A stretch of 11,089 nt of DNA from contig DAICZV010000008.1 of the NCBI GenBank assembly GCA_027310975.1, positions 1-11,089 on the forward strand. Direction: 5' to 3'. This document shows, piece by piece, positions 3,703-10,109 of the stretch. This DNA is from a bacterium (GTDB lineage Bacteria > Patescibacteriota > Minisyncoccia > UBA6257 > GWB1-50-10). The position numbers and the translations under genes were made by a program. The notes below the pieces were generated by a model, which had not been told where the DNA came from, searched no databases, and worked only from the letters and a program-made list of their open reading frames with translations. The first letter of the stretch is position 1. The number at the start of each line of letters is the position of its first letter.

Positions 3703-6700
3703 ATGTTGGAGCATCTCCAAAAGTTTTCTCTGCCGGAAGTGGAAGAAAAGGTCCTGCAGTTCTGGCGGGAGAATGACGTTTTTAAAAAGTCCATCAAGAA
3801 TCGCGAAAAGGCCAAAAAGTTCGTCTTTTACGAAGGGCCGCCCACGGCGAACGGCCGGCCGGGCATCCACCACGTCGTTTCCCGTTCCTTCAAGGACATT
3901 ATCCTCCGCTATAAGACGATGGCGGGGTTTTCCGTGCCGCGCCGGGCCGGCTGGGACACTCATGGCCTTCCGGTGGAGCTGGAAGTGGAGAAAAAGCTGG
4001 GCCTTAAGTCCAAAAAGGATATTGAGAAGTTCGGCATCGCGGCGTTCAACGAAAAGTGCAAGGAATCCGTCTGGCAATATAAAGACGAATGGGAAAAGCT
4101 CACCGAGCGGATGGGCTTCTGGCTGGACATGGAGCACCCGTACGTCACCTACGCGAACGATTACATTGAATCCGTTTGGTCTGTCTTGAAGGAAGCGTGG
4201 CATAAAAAACTTTTGTACAAAGGCCACAAGATCGTGCCGTGGTGTTCGCGGTGCGGAACGGCGCTCTCTTCGCACGAGCTGGCCCAGGGCTACAAGGAAA
4301 CGACCGACACTTCGGTCTATATAAAGTTCCTCCTGAAAAAAGGGCAGAAGATCGGCCGCTTTTCGGTGGACGGCCAGACCTTCGTTCTTTCCTGGACGAC
4401 GACGCCCTGGACGCTGCCAGGAAACGTCGCTTTGGCCGTGGGGAAGAACATTGACTACAAAATCGTCCGGGTTCAAAGCGGCGAGACCTACATTTTAGCC
4501 AAGCCGCGTTTGTCCGCCGTCCTGCACGAGAACTTCGCCGATTTGGGGACCGTGAAGGGAGAGAAACTCGTCGGACTGGAATACGAGCCGCTCTTTTCCG
4601 TGCCGAGCCTGAAGGCCGGGACGAGCTACCGGATCTACGAAGCGAATTTCGTGACGACGGAAGACGGCACGGGAGTCGTCCACACGGCCGTGATGTACGG
4701 CGAGGACGACTATAAACTGGGCCTCAAAGTCGGGCTCCCGACGTTCCACACGGTGACGCCGGAAGGGAAGTTCGTGGCCGAGGTGAAGGGTCTGGCCGGG
4801 CTTTACGTCAAATCGCCGGAAACGGAAAAGAAGATATTGGAACGCTTGAAGAAAGAGAACCGCCTTTTCGGCGAGGAAAAATACACGCACGACTATCCGT
4901 TCTGCTGGCGGTGCGGCACGCCGCTCCTTTATTACGCCCGCGATTCCTGGTTCATCGGCATGAGCAAATTACGCAAAGAGATGCTCGCCGAAAACGAAGG
5001 CATCAACTGGGTGCCGGAAAACATCAAAGAAGGCCGTTTCGGCGGCTGGCTCAAAGAGGTGAAGGATTGGGCGATATCGCGCGAAAGGTACTGGGGGACG
5101 CCTTTGCCGGTTTGGGTTTGCGAAAAATGTCTGGCTTCGCCAGATCGCGCGAAGCGCGACGGCGCATATAAAGTTGTCGGGAGCGGCGCCGAGCTTACGA
5201 TCGGGCATGCGGGTTCCGGCAACCGCTACATTTTGATGCGCCACGGCGAGGCCGAGCAGAATATTTTGAACATCATTGACTCTTGGCCGGAGAAAAAGAA
5301 ATACCATCTGACGCCGAAGGGCCGCATTGAGGTGGAGAAAGCGGCCAAGTCGCTTGGGAAGGAAAAAATAGATCTCTGCTTTGCTTCCGACCTGACTCGC
5401 ACCAAAGAGACGGCGGCAATATTGAAGAAATCGCTGGGCCTTAGCAGCGTCAAATTAGATCCGCGCCTGAGGGAGATAAGCGCCGGCGACGTGAACGGCC
5501 GCCCAATCGGCGACTATCACGCCTTCTTCCGTTTTACCCAGGACAAATTTACGACCGCTCCCGAGGGCGGCGAGACGCTCGCGGATGTCCGCAAACGGGC
5601 CTGGGATTTCGTCCAAGAGATGGAAAAGACGGTGAAAGGCAAGACGATTCTGATCGTCGGCCACGAACATCCTCTGTGGATGCTCGCGAGCGTTTTGAAT
5701 GGCTGGGATACTTTTCGGGCGATCAAGGAAAGGGAGGCGCAGGGCAAGCTCTTTAACGGAGAGCTTTTGCCGCCGGCCGGATACCGCATCGCCTCGTTCG
5801 TCCCCGTGCCGCGGAACGCGGGCGGCGAGGCCGATTTCCACCGGCCGTACGTGGATAGCGTCAAATTCAAATGCGATAAATGCGGCGGCAAGATGAGCCG
5901 CGTGAAGGAGGTGACCGACGTCTGGCTGGACTCCGGCGCCATGCCCTTCGCTGAAGACCATTATCCTTTTGAGAAATTGACCGCTTATCCCGCCGATTAC
6001 ATCTCCGAGGGCATTGATCAGACCCGCGGCTGGTTCTACACGCTCCTTGCGGTCGCGACCATCCTTGGACGGGGGACTTCCTATAAGAACGTCATCTCCC
6101 TGGGACTCATCCTGGATAAAAGCGGCCAGAAGATGTCCAAGTCCAAGGGGAACATCGTGAGCCCGTGGGACGTGATAGGCAAGTACGGTGTAGACGCCGT
6201 GCGCTGGTATTTTTATACCGTGAACCCGCCGGGCGAACCGAAGAGGTTTGACGAGGTGGAATTAGCCAAAAACTCCCGCCAATTCTTCACGATGCTCTAC
6301 AACTCATACGTTTTTTGGAATACCTATGCGGACAAAAATAACAAGCGCCAAATACAAAATACAAAACACAGAAACGCTCTGGACGAGTGGATATTGGCCC
6401 GCTTGGACGAAACGATTACGGCGGCCACCAAAGCTCTGGACCATTATGACGTGGGCGGCGGAGCGAACGAGGTGGAGCGCCTGGTGGAAGACCTTTCACG
6501 GTGGTACATCCGCCGTTCAAGAAGGCGTTTCCAAAAACCGGATCCGTCGGCCGAAGGAAAAAAGGACTACGCCGCCGCCTCGGCCACGCTCGGCCACGTT
6601 CTTCAAGAGGTGAGCAAGCTTATCGCCCCCTTCACGCCATTCTTCGCCGAAGCTCTGTATTCGTCTTTGAAAAAACAAGGAACCAGCGTCCATTTGGCGG

Positions 6701-7248
6701 ATTGGCCCATTCGACGCGGCTCAGGGCAGGCCGACAGAAAATTATTGAAAGGGATGGGGGCGGTGCGGGATATTGCGAGCGCGGTCCTCGCGAAGCGCGC
6801 CGAGCTTGGCATAAAAGTGCGCCAGCCTCTCTCGGAATTAAAAATTAAAAGCAAAGAATTGGGGAGCGCGAAGGAACTTCTTGAAATATTGGCCGATGAG
6901 ATAAACGTCAAGAGAGTCGTCTTTGACGCCAAGCTCAAAGATGAATTCGTTTTGAACACCGAAATCACCCACGAGCTAAAGGAAGAGGGTTGGCTCCGGG
7001 AACTCGTCCGGATGGTCCAAGGCCTGCGTCAGGACGCCGGGATGCGGCCGCAGGACAAGATAGTCCTCATGGTGAGCGGCCCCGAAGAGGTCGCGCATCT
7101 CGTCACGGCGAATGCCGAGATGCTCAAGAAAGAAGTGGGCGCCAAGGACGTTGAGATGGAGAGGAAAGAGCGTTTTGACGCGGAGTTGGAGACTAAGCTG
7201 GAGGATTGGCCGCTTTGGCTCGGCATCCTTAAGGTCGCCAAACCCTGA
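3703..7248 (+). CDS. ileS: Isoleucyl-tRNA synthetase with an inserted histidine-phosphatase domain
   Basis: IleRS (1181 aa from ATG 3703) charges tRNA-Ile and edits misactivated valine. Seen in order: GIHH (54-57, the HIGH equivalent, in GPPTANGRPGIHHV), the CP1 editing domain with TTTPWTLPGN and GTGVVHTAVMYGEDD, zinc knuckles CSRC and CWRC, the split module C473-x2-C476 ... C724-x2-C727, KMSKS (810-814), the anticodon-binding domain and a C-terminal domain. Between the halves of the split module, about residues 507-700 form a complete histidine-phosphatase domain (separate entry). Small extra insertions are palindrome-encoded (CLASPDRAKRDGAY) or repeat-like (NNKRQIQNTKHRN). An upstream in-frame TTG at 3655 lies in the preceding palindrome and is rejected as the start. 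Tandem stops TGA-TAG end the gene. It overlaps the convergent 299-aa gene by 20 bases. Confidence 0.95.
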   Translation: MLEHLQKFSLPEVEEKVLQFWRENDVFKKSIKNREKAKKFVFYEGPPTANGRPGIHHVVSRSFKDIILRYKTMAGFSVPRRAGWDTHGLPVELEVEKKLGLKSKKDIEKFGIAAFNEKCKESVWQYKDEWEKLTERMGFWLDMEHPYVTYANDYIESVWSVLKEAWHKKLLYKGHKIVPWCSRCGTALSSHELAQGYKETTDTSVYIKFLLKKGQKIGRFSVDGQTFVLSWTTTPWTLPGNVALAVGKNIDYKIVRVQSGETYILAKPRLSAVLHENFADLGTVKGEKLVGLEYEPLFSVPSLKAGTSYRIYEANFVTTEDGTGVVHTAVMYGEDDYKLGLKVGLPTFHTVTPEGKFVAEVKGLAGLYVKSPETEKKILERLKKENRLFGEEKYTHDYPFCWRCGTPLLYYARDSWFIGMSKLRKEMLAENEGINWVPENIKEGRFGGWLKEVKDWAISRERYWGTPLPVWVCEKCLASPDRAKRDGAYKVVGSGAELTIGHAGSGNRYILMRHGEAEQNILNIIDSWPEKKKYHLTPKGRIEVEKAAKSLGKEKIDLCFASDLTRTKETAAILKKSLGLSSVKLDPRLREISAGDVNGRPIGDYHAFFRFTQDKFTTAPEGGETLADVRKRAWDFVQEMEKTVKGKTILIVGHEHPLWMLASVLNGWDTFRAIKEREAQGKLFNGELLPPAGYRIASFVPVPRNAGGEADFHRPYVDSVKFKCDKCGGKMSRVKEVTDVWLDSGAMPFAEDHYPFEKLTAYPADYISEGIDQTRGWFYTLLAVATILGRGTSYKNVISLGLILDKSGQKMSKSKGNIVSPWDVIGKYGVDAVRWYFYTVNPPGEPKRFDEVELAKNSRQFFTMLYNSYVFWNTYADKNNKRQIQNTKHRNALDEWILARLDETITAATKALDHYDVGGGANEVERLVEDLSRWYIRRSRRRFQKPDPSAEGKKDYAAASATLGHVLQEVSKLIAPFTPFFAEALYSSLKKQGTSVHLADWPIRRGSGQADRKLLKGMGAVRDIASAVLAKRAELGIKVRQPLSELKIKSKELGSAKELLEILADEINVKRVVFDAKLKDEFVLNTEITHELKEEGWLRELVRMVQGLRQDAGMRPQDKIVLMVSGPEEVAHLVTANAEMLKKEVGAKDVEMERKERFDAELETKLEDWPLWLGILKVAKP
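5131..5159. repeat. Two small triloop palindromes inside the ileS coding sequence
   Basis: CTGGC-TTC-GCCAG (5131-5143) and, one base later, TCGCGC-GAA-GCGCGA (5145-5159) are both perfect. They encode the stretch just after the C473-x2-C476 knuckle, where related IleRS have only a few residues. The first has the same GC-TTC-GC tip as the palindrome at 3584-3616. Confidence 0.65.
5215..5805 (+). other. Histidine-phosphatase (phosphoglycerate mutase-like) domain within IleRS
   Basis: The domain starts with YILMRHGEAEQN, the RHG signature, with R513 and nucleophile H514. It continues with DLTRTKETA (R566), PRLREISAGDVNGR (E591 and the loop glycines), PEGGETLADVRKRA, and IVGHEHPLWML carrying the second histidine, H654. 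All the usual catalytic positions of the superfamily (two His, two Arg, an acidic residue) are present, so phosphatase or phosphotransfer activity is plausible. Boundaries are estimated from where the IleRS-type sequence stops (KVVGSGAEL) and resumes (FHRPYVDSV). The substrate is unknown. Confidence 0.9.
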
Positions 7249-8128
7249 TAGTATCCTTGCCTTTGGGGCGCTCGGCGTGGCCGGGCGCTTTTTTTTGTTC
7301 TTGGCCGAAGAATTTCAATCTCTCCTGGATGGCGAAGAAAGCCTGGTCGCGTTCGCCGGTATCCTTCAGCGTTTTGTGCTTTTCAATGAGGACGCCGTTC
7401 AAGACCGCGATCGCCTGGTCGTAGATCGCAAGGAGGTCGTGCCGGCCGTTTTTTTCGGCATAGTTTCGGAAGGTTTTGAGTTGAGCGTCTATCTCATCAA
7501 GGATCTGGAATTGCATCGGATGGGCCGCCAGAACCTTATTGTTCCTTTCCAGCCAAAGATCAGCGAGCGCCCGCACCGTGCCTGGATTGGCGGCGACGAT
7601 GACGCGCGGGACCCGCGAGATCTCCCCGCGGGCGTGGGTATAGTCCGATTTGAAGTACTTGACCTTGGCTAAGTTGCCGCTGTCTATCTCGCTTTTTATA
7701 TCATCAAGCTTCTTGTCCATCTCTCTGCTCAACGTCACATCCACGGCGAGACCGAGACGGGAAGCCGTTGCGGGCTCTTCCCGGAACTCAACGATAGTAT
7801 CTATTTTGTTCTTGATATCGTCGTAGCGGGAAGATTTGATGGTCCAGGCGTCCTCACCGAACCAGTGATTCTGCTCGCCCTGGGTGTAGATGATGGATTC
7901 AAAAACGGTCGCGACCTTCTTGAACCCCTTTTCCTCGGGCGTGTCGTTTTCAAACTCCCTTTCCATTTTCTGGACGTATGCCGTGTCCCGGTCAACATCC
8001 TTGTACAAGTCGGCAAAATCCTCAAGTTTTATCTCGTCCCGATGGTTGACGCGCTCGGCCTCGGCATAGGCCTGGTCCATTAGCATCTCGTTCACTGCCT
8101 TATCCTCAAAGTTGTACTCTATCATCAT
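7229..8128 (-). CDS. Hypothetical protein, possible nuclease-like core
   Basis: A 299-aa soluble protein with no signal peptide or membrane segment that I can see. It is acidic and helical at the N terminus (DEIKLEDFADLYKDVDRD). A central core then reads VFESIIY (E77), YDDIKNKIDTIVEF (D110, E114), LGLAVDVT (D130), VKYFKSD (K157, K160) and IPRV-like RVPRVIVAAN; a basic tail ends it. The order E...D-x-V-E-F...V-D-V-T...K recalls PD-(D/E)XK nuclease folds, but the canonical (D/E)XK is not complete, so this is only a suggestion. From memory it resembles conserved hypotheticals in patescibacterial genomes; I cannot verify that. It starts at ATG 8128 (a second ATG follows at 8125) with no SD, and has its own candidate promoter. 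The last seven codons overlap ileS on the opposite strand. Confidence 0.75.
   Translation of the reverse strand: MMIEYNFEDKAVNEMLMDQAYAEAERVNHRDEIKLEDFADLYKDVDRDTAYVQKMEREFENDTPEEKGFKKVATVFESIIYTQGEQNHWFGEDAWTIKSSRYDDIKNKIDTIVEFREEPATASRLGLAVDVTLSREMDKKLDDIKSEIDSGNLAKVKYFKSDYTHARGEISRVPRVIVAANPGTVRALADLWLERNNKVLAAHPMQFQILDEIDAQLKTFRNYAEKNGRHDLLAIYDQAIAVLNGVLIEKHKTLKDTGERDQAFFAIQERLKFFGQEQKKAPGHAERPKGKDTIRVWRP
7268..7296 (+). terminator. Strong terminator of ileS
   Basis: GCGCTCGGC (7268-7276) pairs with GCCGGGCGC (7280-7288), one T-G pair, over loop GTG, followed by eight T. It lies 20 bases after the ileS stop and wholly inside the opposite-strand coding sequence of the 299-aa gene. Confidence 0.9.
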
Positions 8129-8132
8129 TTCA

Positions 8133-8162
8133 ATAATAACGCCGTTGCCCGCTATAAGTAAA
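8133..8162 (-). promoter_or_regulatory. Candidate promoter of the 299-aa gene, probably leaderless
   Basis: On the minus strand TTTACT (8162-8157), 18-base spacer, TATTAT (8138-8133), four bases before ATG 8128. No Shine-Dalgarno sequence is present. It begins directly after the terminator of the ParB-like gene. Confidence 0.45.
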
Positions 8163-8163
8163 T

Positions 8164-8192
8164 AAAAAACCGCCCAGTTGAGAACTGGGCGG
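8164..8192 (-). terminator. Terminator of the ParB-like operon
   Basis: On the minus strand CCGCCCAGTT (8192-8183) pairs exactly with AACTGGGCGG (8179-8170) over a 3-base loop, followed by TTTTTT (8169-8164). It lies about 20 bases after the ParB-like stop codon and separates that operon from the 299-aa gene. Confidence 0.9.
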
Positions 8193-8213
8193 ATGTTGCA
8201 TTAAGATGGGAAT

Positions 8214-8993
8214 TTACTTGCCGTTCTTTCCATTCGACGCTATGGCGTCAAAACGGCGCTTCCAGTCGTTTACGGACCGGGAGGACTTTTTCTGGAGATC
8301 GTCCACGTGCGCTATTATATCGCGCACCTCACGCTCGGTGACATCGCCATCTTCATACTTCTCTATAAGCGTCCTCATAGTAGCAGCATTCTTGATGCCG
8401 ATGGAGCGGTACAATGTCGTGAGAGTCCGCTGGATCTCCGTGACGCCGTTTTTCTTCTTACGGCGTCCAGACATCGCCTCCTTGAGTTTTTCTACGGGTA
8501 TGCCTTGGGCTTCAGCGGCCTTGGCAATAGTCACGCTTCCGCCGGTAACCATGTCCATAGCGCGCTGGACCTTGGCCCGCATTAGGCGCGACTGTACCTC
8601 GGTCACATATCGCCGTGCCATGCCCGCCGGTAAGCCGAGAAGTTCCGCGATGTGTTTCTTGGATTCCCCGCATTCCAGCAGGTTCATCACGGTCAATTCT
8701 GTGTCCGCCTGCGTTGGTGGCAGCGGCCCTCCGGTATTGGCTTTGTAGGCTGCGGCAATCATGTCGCTTTTGGATGTGATTGCTATCAGCTCAGCGTCTA
8801 TTTCCGTCAGGTCGTTCAACTCGTGAGCTTCTACCCTGTGCCGACCATCAATAACGGTGTTGTCGGCGGTTATCTTGATCGGCGTAAGTTTCTTGCCGTT
8901 CTGGAGAAGTTCAGCGAGATAGAGGACATGATCTTGGTTCAGCGAATGCCGAACGAAGAGGTTAAGCTTGAGGTCAGCAATTTTGACCTTCAT
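8214..8993 (-). CDS. ParB/Srx-fold protein with helix-turn-helix segments
   Basis: A 259-aa protein. The N-terminal 90 residues match the ParB N-domain: a paired helix-strand opening (LNLFVRHSLNQDHVLYLAELLQNGKKLTPIKI), then VIDGRHRVEAHEL with G50-R51-H52-R53 in the place of the ParB GxRR box that contacts nucleotide (CTP in known ParB). Two HTH-like segments follow: SKKHIAELLGLPAGMARRYV (111-130) and TIAKAAEAQGIPVEKLKEAM (155-174). The C terminus is charged. No ParA partner is visible, so this need not be chromosome partition; ParB-fold proteins also serve in phages, plasmids and gene regulation. The start ATG 8993 has GGAG 9 bases upstream, and the gene overlaps its upstream neighbour by 20 bases. 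It is the last gene of a three-gene operon. Confidence 0.85.
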   Translation of the reverse strand: MKVKIADLKLNLFVRHSLNQDHVLYLAELLQNGKKLTPIKITADNTVIDGRHRVEAHELNDLTEIDAELIAITSKSDMIAAAYKANTGGPLPPTQADTELTVMNLLECGESKKHIAELLGLPAGMARRYVTEVQSRLMRAKVQRAMDMVTGGSVTIAKAAEAQGIPVEKLKEAMSGRRKKKNGVTEIQRTLTTLYRSIGIKNAATMRTLIEKYEDGDVTEREVRDIIAHVDDLQKKSSRSVNDWKRRFDAIASNGKNGK

Positions 8994-9288
8994 TTTTTGT
9001 TGCTCCTTTCTGATTCCTAATGTTCTGTGATTTTCTGTCTTCCGGCCTCATAAATCTGGCCGATTCTGCGCGCCAGCCAGCGCGTTTTTTTCTTATCTCT
9101 GACAGTATCACGTACGTTCCCGGTTCCGGCCAGCTTTTTTCCAGCCAAACCGGCAGTTTGAGCGAAAACGTTACGATGATGTTATCAAGAGTCTCGCACC
9201 TGCTCACGCAATATGGGCCATGCTTCCCCGTGGGGATCAGTTTATCTACCACGGCTTCGTACTCTTCCATGAGGAGAGCTTTATCCAC
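8974..9288 (-). CDS. Hypothetical protein, 104 aa, middle gene of the accessory operon
   Basis: A small soluble protein of unknown family. The central block is the most conserved-looking part: GKHGPYCVSRCETLDNIIVTF, then a PVWLEKSWPEPGTYVIL stretch and KKRAGWRAESARFMRPED, strand-rich with conserved-type G, P and W residues that suggest a small beta barrel, followed by a basic, disordered tail (NIRNQKGATKNEGQN). I chose GTG 9288 because AGGAGG (9295-9300) lies 6 bases upstream; the in-frame TTG at 9294 touches that site. The start is 2 bases after the upstream gene's TGA, and the end overlaps the ParB-like start by 20 bases, so translation of all three genes is probably coupled. No membrane segment. 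Confidence 0.75.
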   Translation of the reverse strand: MDKALLMEEYEAVVDKLIPTGKHGPYCVSRCETLDNIIVTFSLKLPVWLEKSWPEPGTYVILSEIRKKRAGWRAESARFMRPEDRKSQNIRNQKGATKNEGQNC

Positions 9289-9290
9289 GG

Positions 9291-10007
9291 TCAACCTCCT
9301 TCTTTAAGCAGCACCAGTTTTGCGTTGATGCTGTTCAAGTGAGCAGAAAGTTTCGCAATAGTCCCACCATCGGATTCGCGCATCCCCTGCAGCTCGCCCT
9401 CGGTCAGGCCATCAAATGGCCTCTCATCAAGCATGATCAAAAGAGCTTGAAATATTCCGATGGCAGCGTGGATCTGTCCGGCCAGCCCATGTTTTTCGTC
9501 TGTTGGTTGGTCCTGGCTAGGCATCTTGATTTTAAGAGCTTCAGACCACACTTTCTGGTCGGCTAATGCGTTCTTTTTTTCCTTCCACAGAGTCCACATA
9601 ACCTCCTCCTTTTTGGACGTCGGTTTGTGTTTCCCGCGTAAGGCTTTGTAAAGATCGCTGGGGTCGGCGTATCCGACTGCCTGAGTTGCTGCATTGGCGG
9701 AAATAACATTGAAGCCTATTAACTCCAGGAAGTTCCTGCGGGTTTTCGGCAGATTCTCAAGTTCAATGATTTTATAGCCCAGCAGGTCTAAATAACACAT
9801 TAGCTTAAGCAGGGTCTCTCCGGTTGGCGGCTTTGGAGGATCACGCAACCATCGGTTAACAGATTCCACTCCGACACCGCAGAAGTCCGCCATTGGCTTT
9901 CTGACCTGGATGGATCCTTTGGACCCGCCAGGCCATTGCTGGCTCAGCGCCTTAGACAGGTGCTTTAAGCACTCGTCCAAGTGACCACGAAATAATTCGT
10001 TGGGCAC
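9291..10007 (-). CDS. Two-HTH-like protein, first gene of the accessory operon
   Basis: A 238-aa cytoplasmic protein with two segments that look like helix-turn-helix DNA-binding units: VRKPMADFCGVGVESVNRWL (35-54) followed by a wing-like DPPKPPTGETLLKL, and NVISANAATQAVGYADPSDL (100-119) continuing YKALRGKHK. Each reads as an XRE/Cro-type helix pair followed by a basic stretch. The C-terminal third (about 170-238) is helical and may mediate oligomer contacts. The start GTG 10007 has AAAAGGAGG 7 bases upstream. It lies at the head of the operon directly behind a strong promoter, the usual place for an autoregulator, but no operator is identifiable. The HTH calls are by eye, and the family is not recognised. 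Confidence 0.75.
   Translation of the reverse strand: MPNELFRGHLDECLKHLSKALSQQWPGGSKGSIQVRKPMADFCGVGVESVNRWLRDPPKPPTGETLLKLMCYLDLLGYKIIELENLPKTRRNFLELIGFNVISANAATQAVGYADPSDLYKALRGKHKPTSKKEEVMWTLWKEKKNALADQKVWSEALKIKMPSQDQPTDEKHGLAGQIHAAIGIFQALLIMLDERPFDGLTEGELQGMRESDGGTIAKLSAHLNSINAKLVLLKEGG
9295..9300 (-). promoter_or_regulatory. Shine-Dalgarno site inside the end of the upstream gene
   Basis: AGGAGG on the minus strand lies within the last Glu-Gly-Gly codons of the 238-aa gene and 6 bases before GTG 9288. This arrangement couples the two genes and decides the start. Confidence 0.75.
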
Positions 10008-10057
10008 AATATTGCCTCCTTTTGTTTAGTGATTCGATTATTTATTTGCTGTGAGGG

Positions 10058-10087
10058 ATTTTAAAATAAAACCGCTCTTTATGTCAA
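10058..10087 (-). promoter_or_regulatory. Strong sigma-70-type promoter of the three-gene operon
   Basis: On the minus strand a consensus TTGACA (10087-10082), 18-base spacer, TAAAAT (10063-10058). Predicted start near 10051, giving a leader of about 44 bases before GTG 10007. The TT of the -35 box is in the stem, and GACA in the loop, of the trpS terminator. Confidence 0.75.
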
Positions 10088-10093
10088 GAGCGG
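10058..10093 (-). terminator. Terminator of trpS
   Basis: On the minus strand CCGCTCTT (10093-10086) pairs exactly with AAGAGCGG (10079-10072) over a 6-base loop, followed by TTTTATTTTA. It begins 16 bases after the trpS stop codon. Confidence 0.85.
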
Positions 10094-10109
10094 ACGCGCA
10101 TTTGGCCGT

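Noticed and set aside
2431..4476. A 681-codon open frame on the minus strand antisense to argS and ileS
   Set aside because: It mirrors two certain genes on the other strand; GC-rich third positions keep antisense frames open. The protein has no recognisable motif, and it runs through the palindromes and the argS terminator.
6710..6736. A TTCGACGCGGCTCAGGGCAGG-type segment in ileS as another inserted repeat
   Set aside because: It recalls repeats seen in environmental genomes, but only a 4-bp stem is visible and IleRS length here is near normal, so the support is too weak.
7112..7672. A 186-codon plus-strand frame after ileS
   Set aside because: It is antisense to the 299-aa gene, passes through the ileS terminator, and has no start signal.
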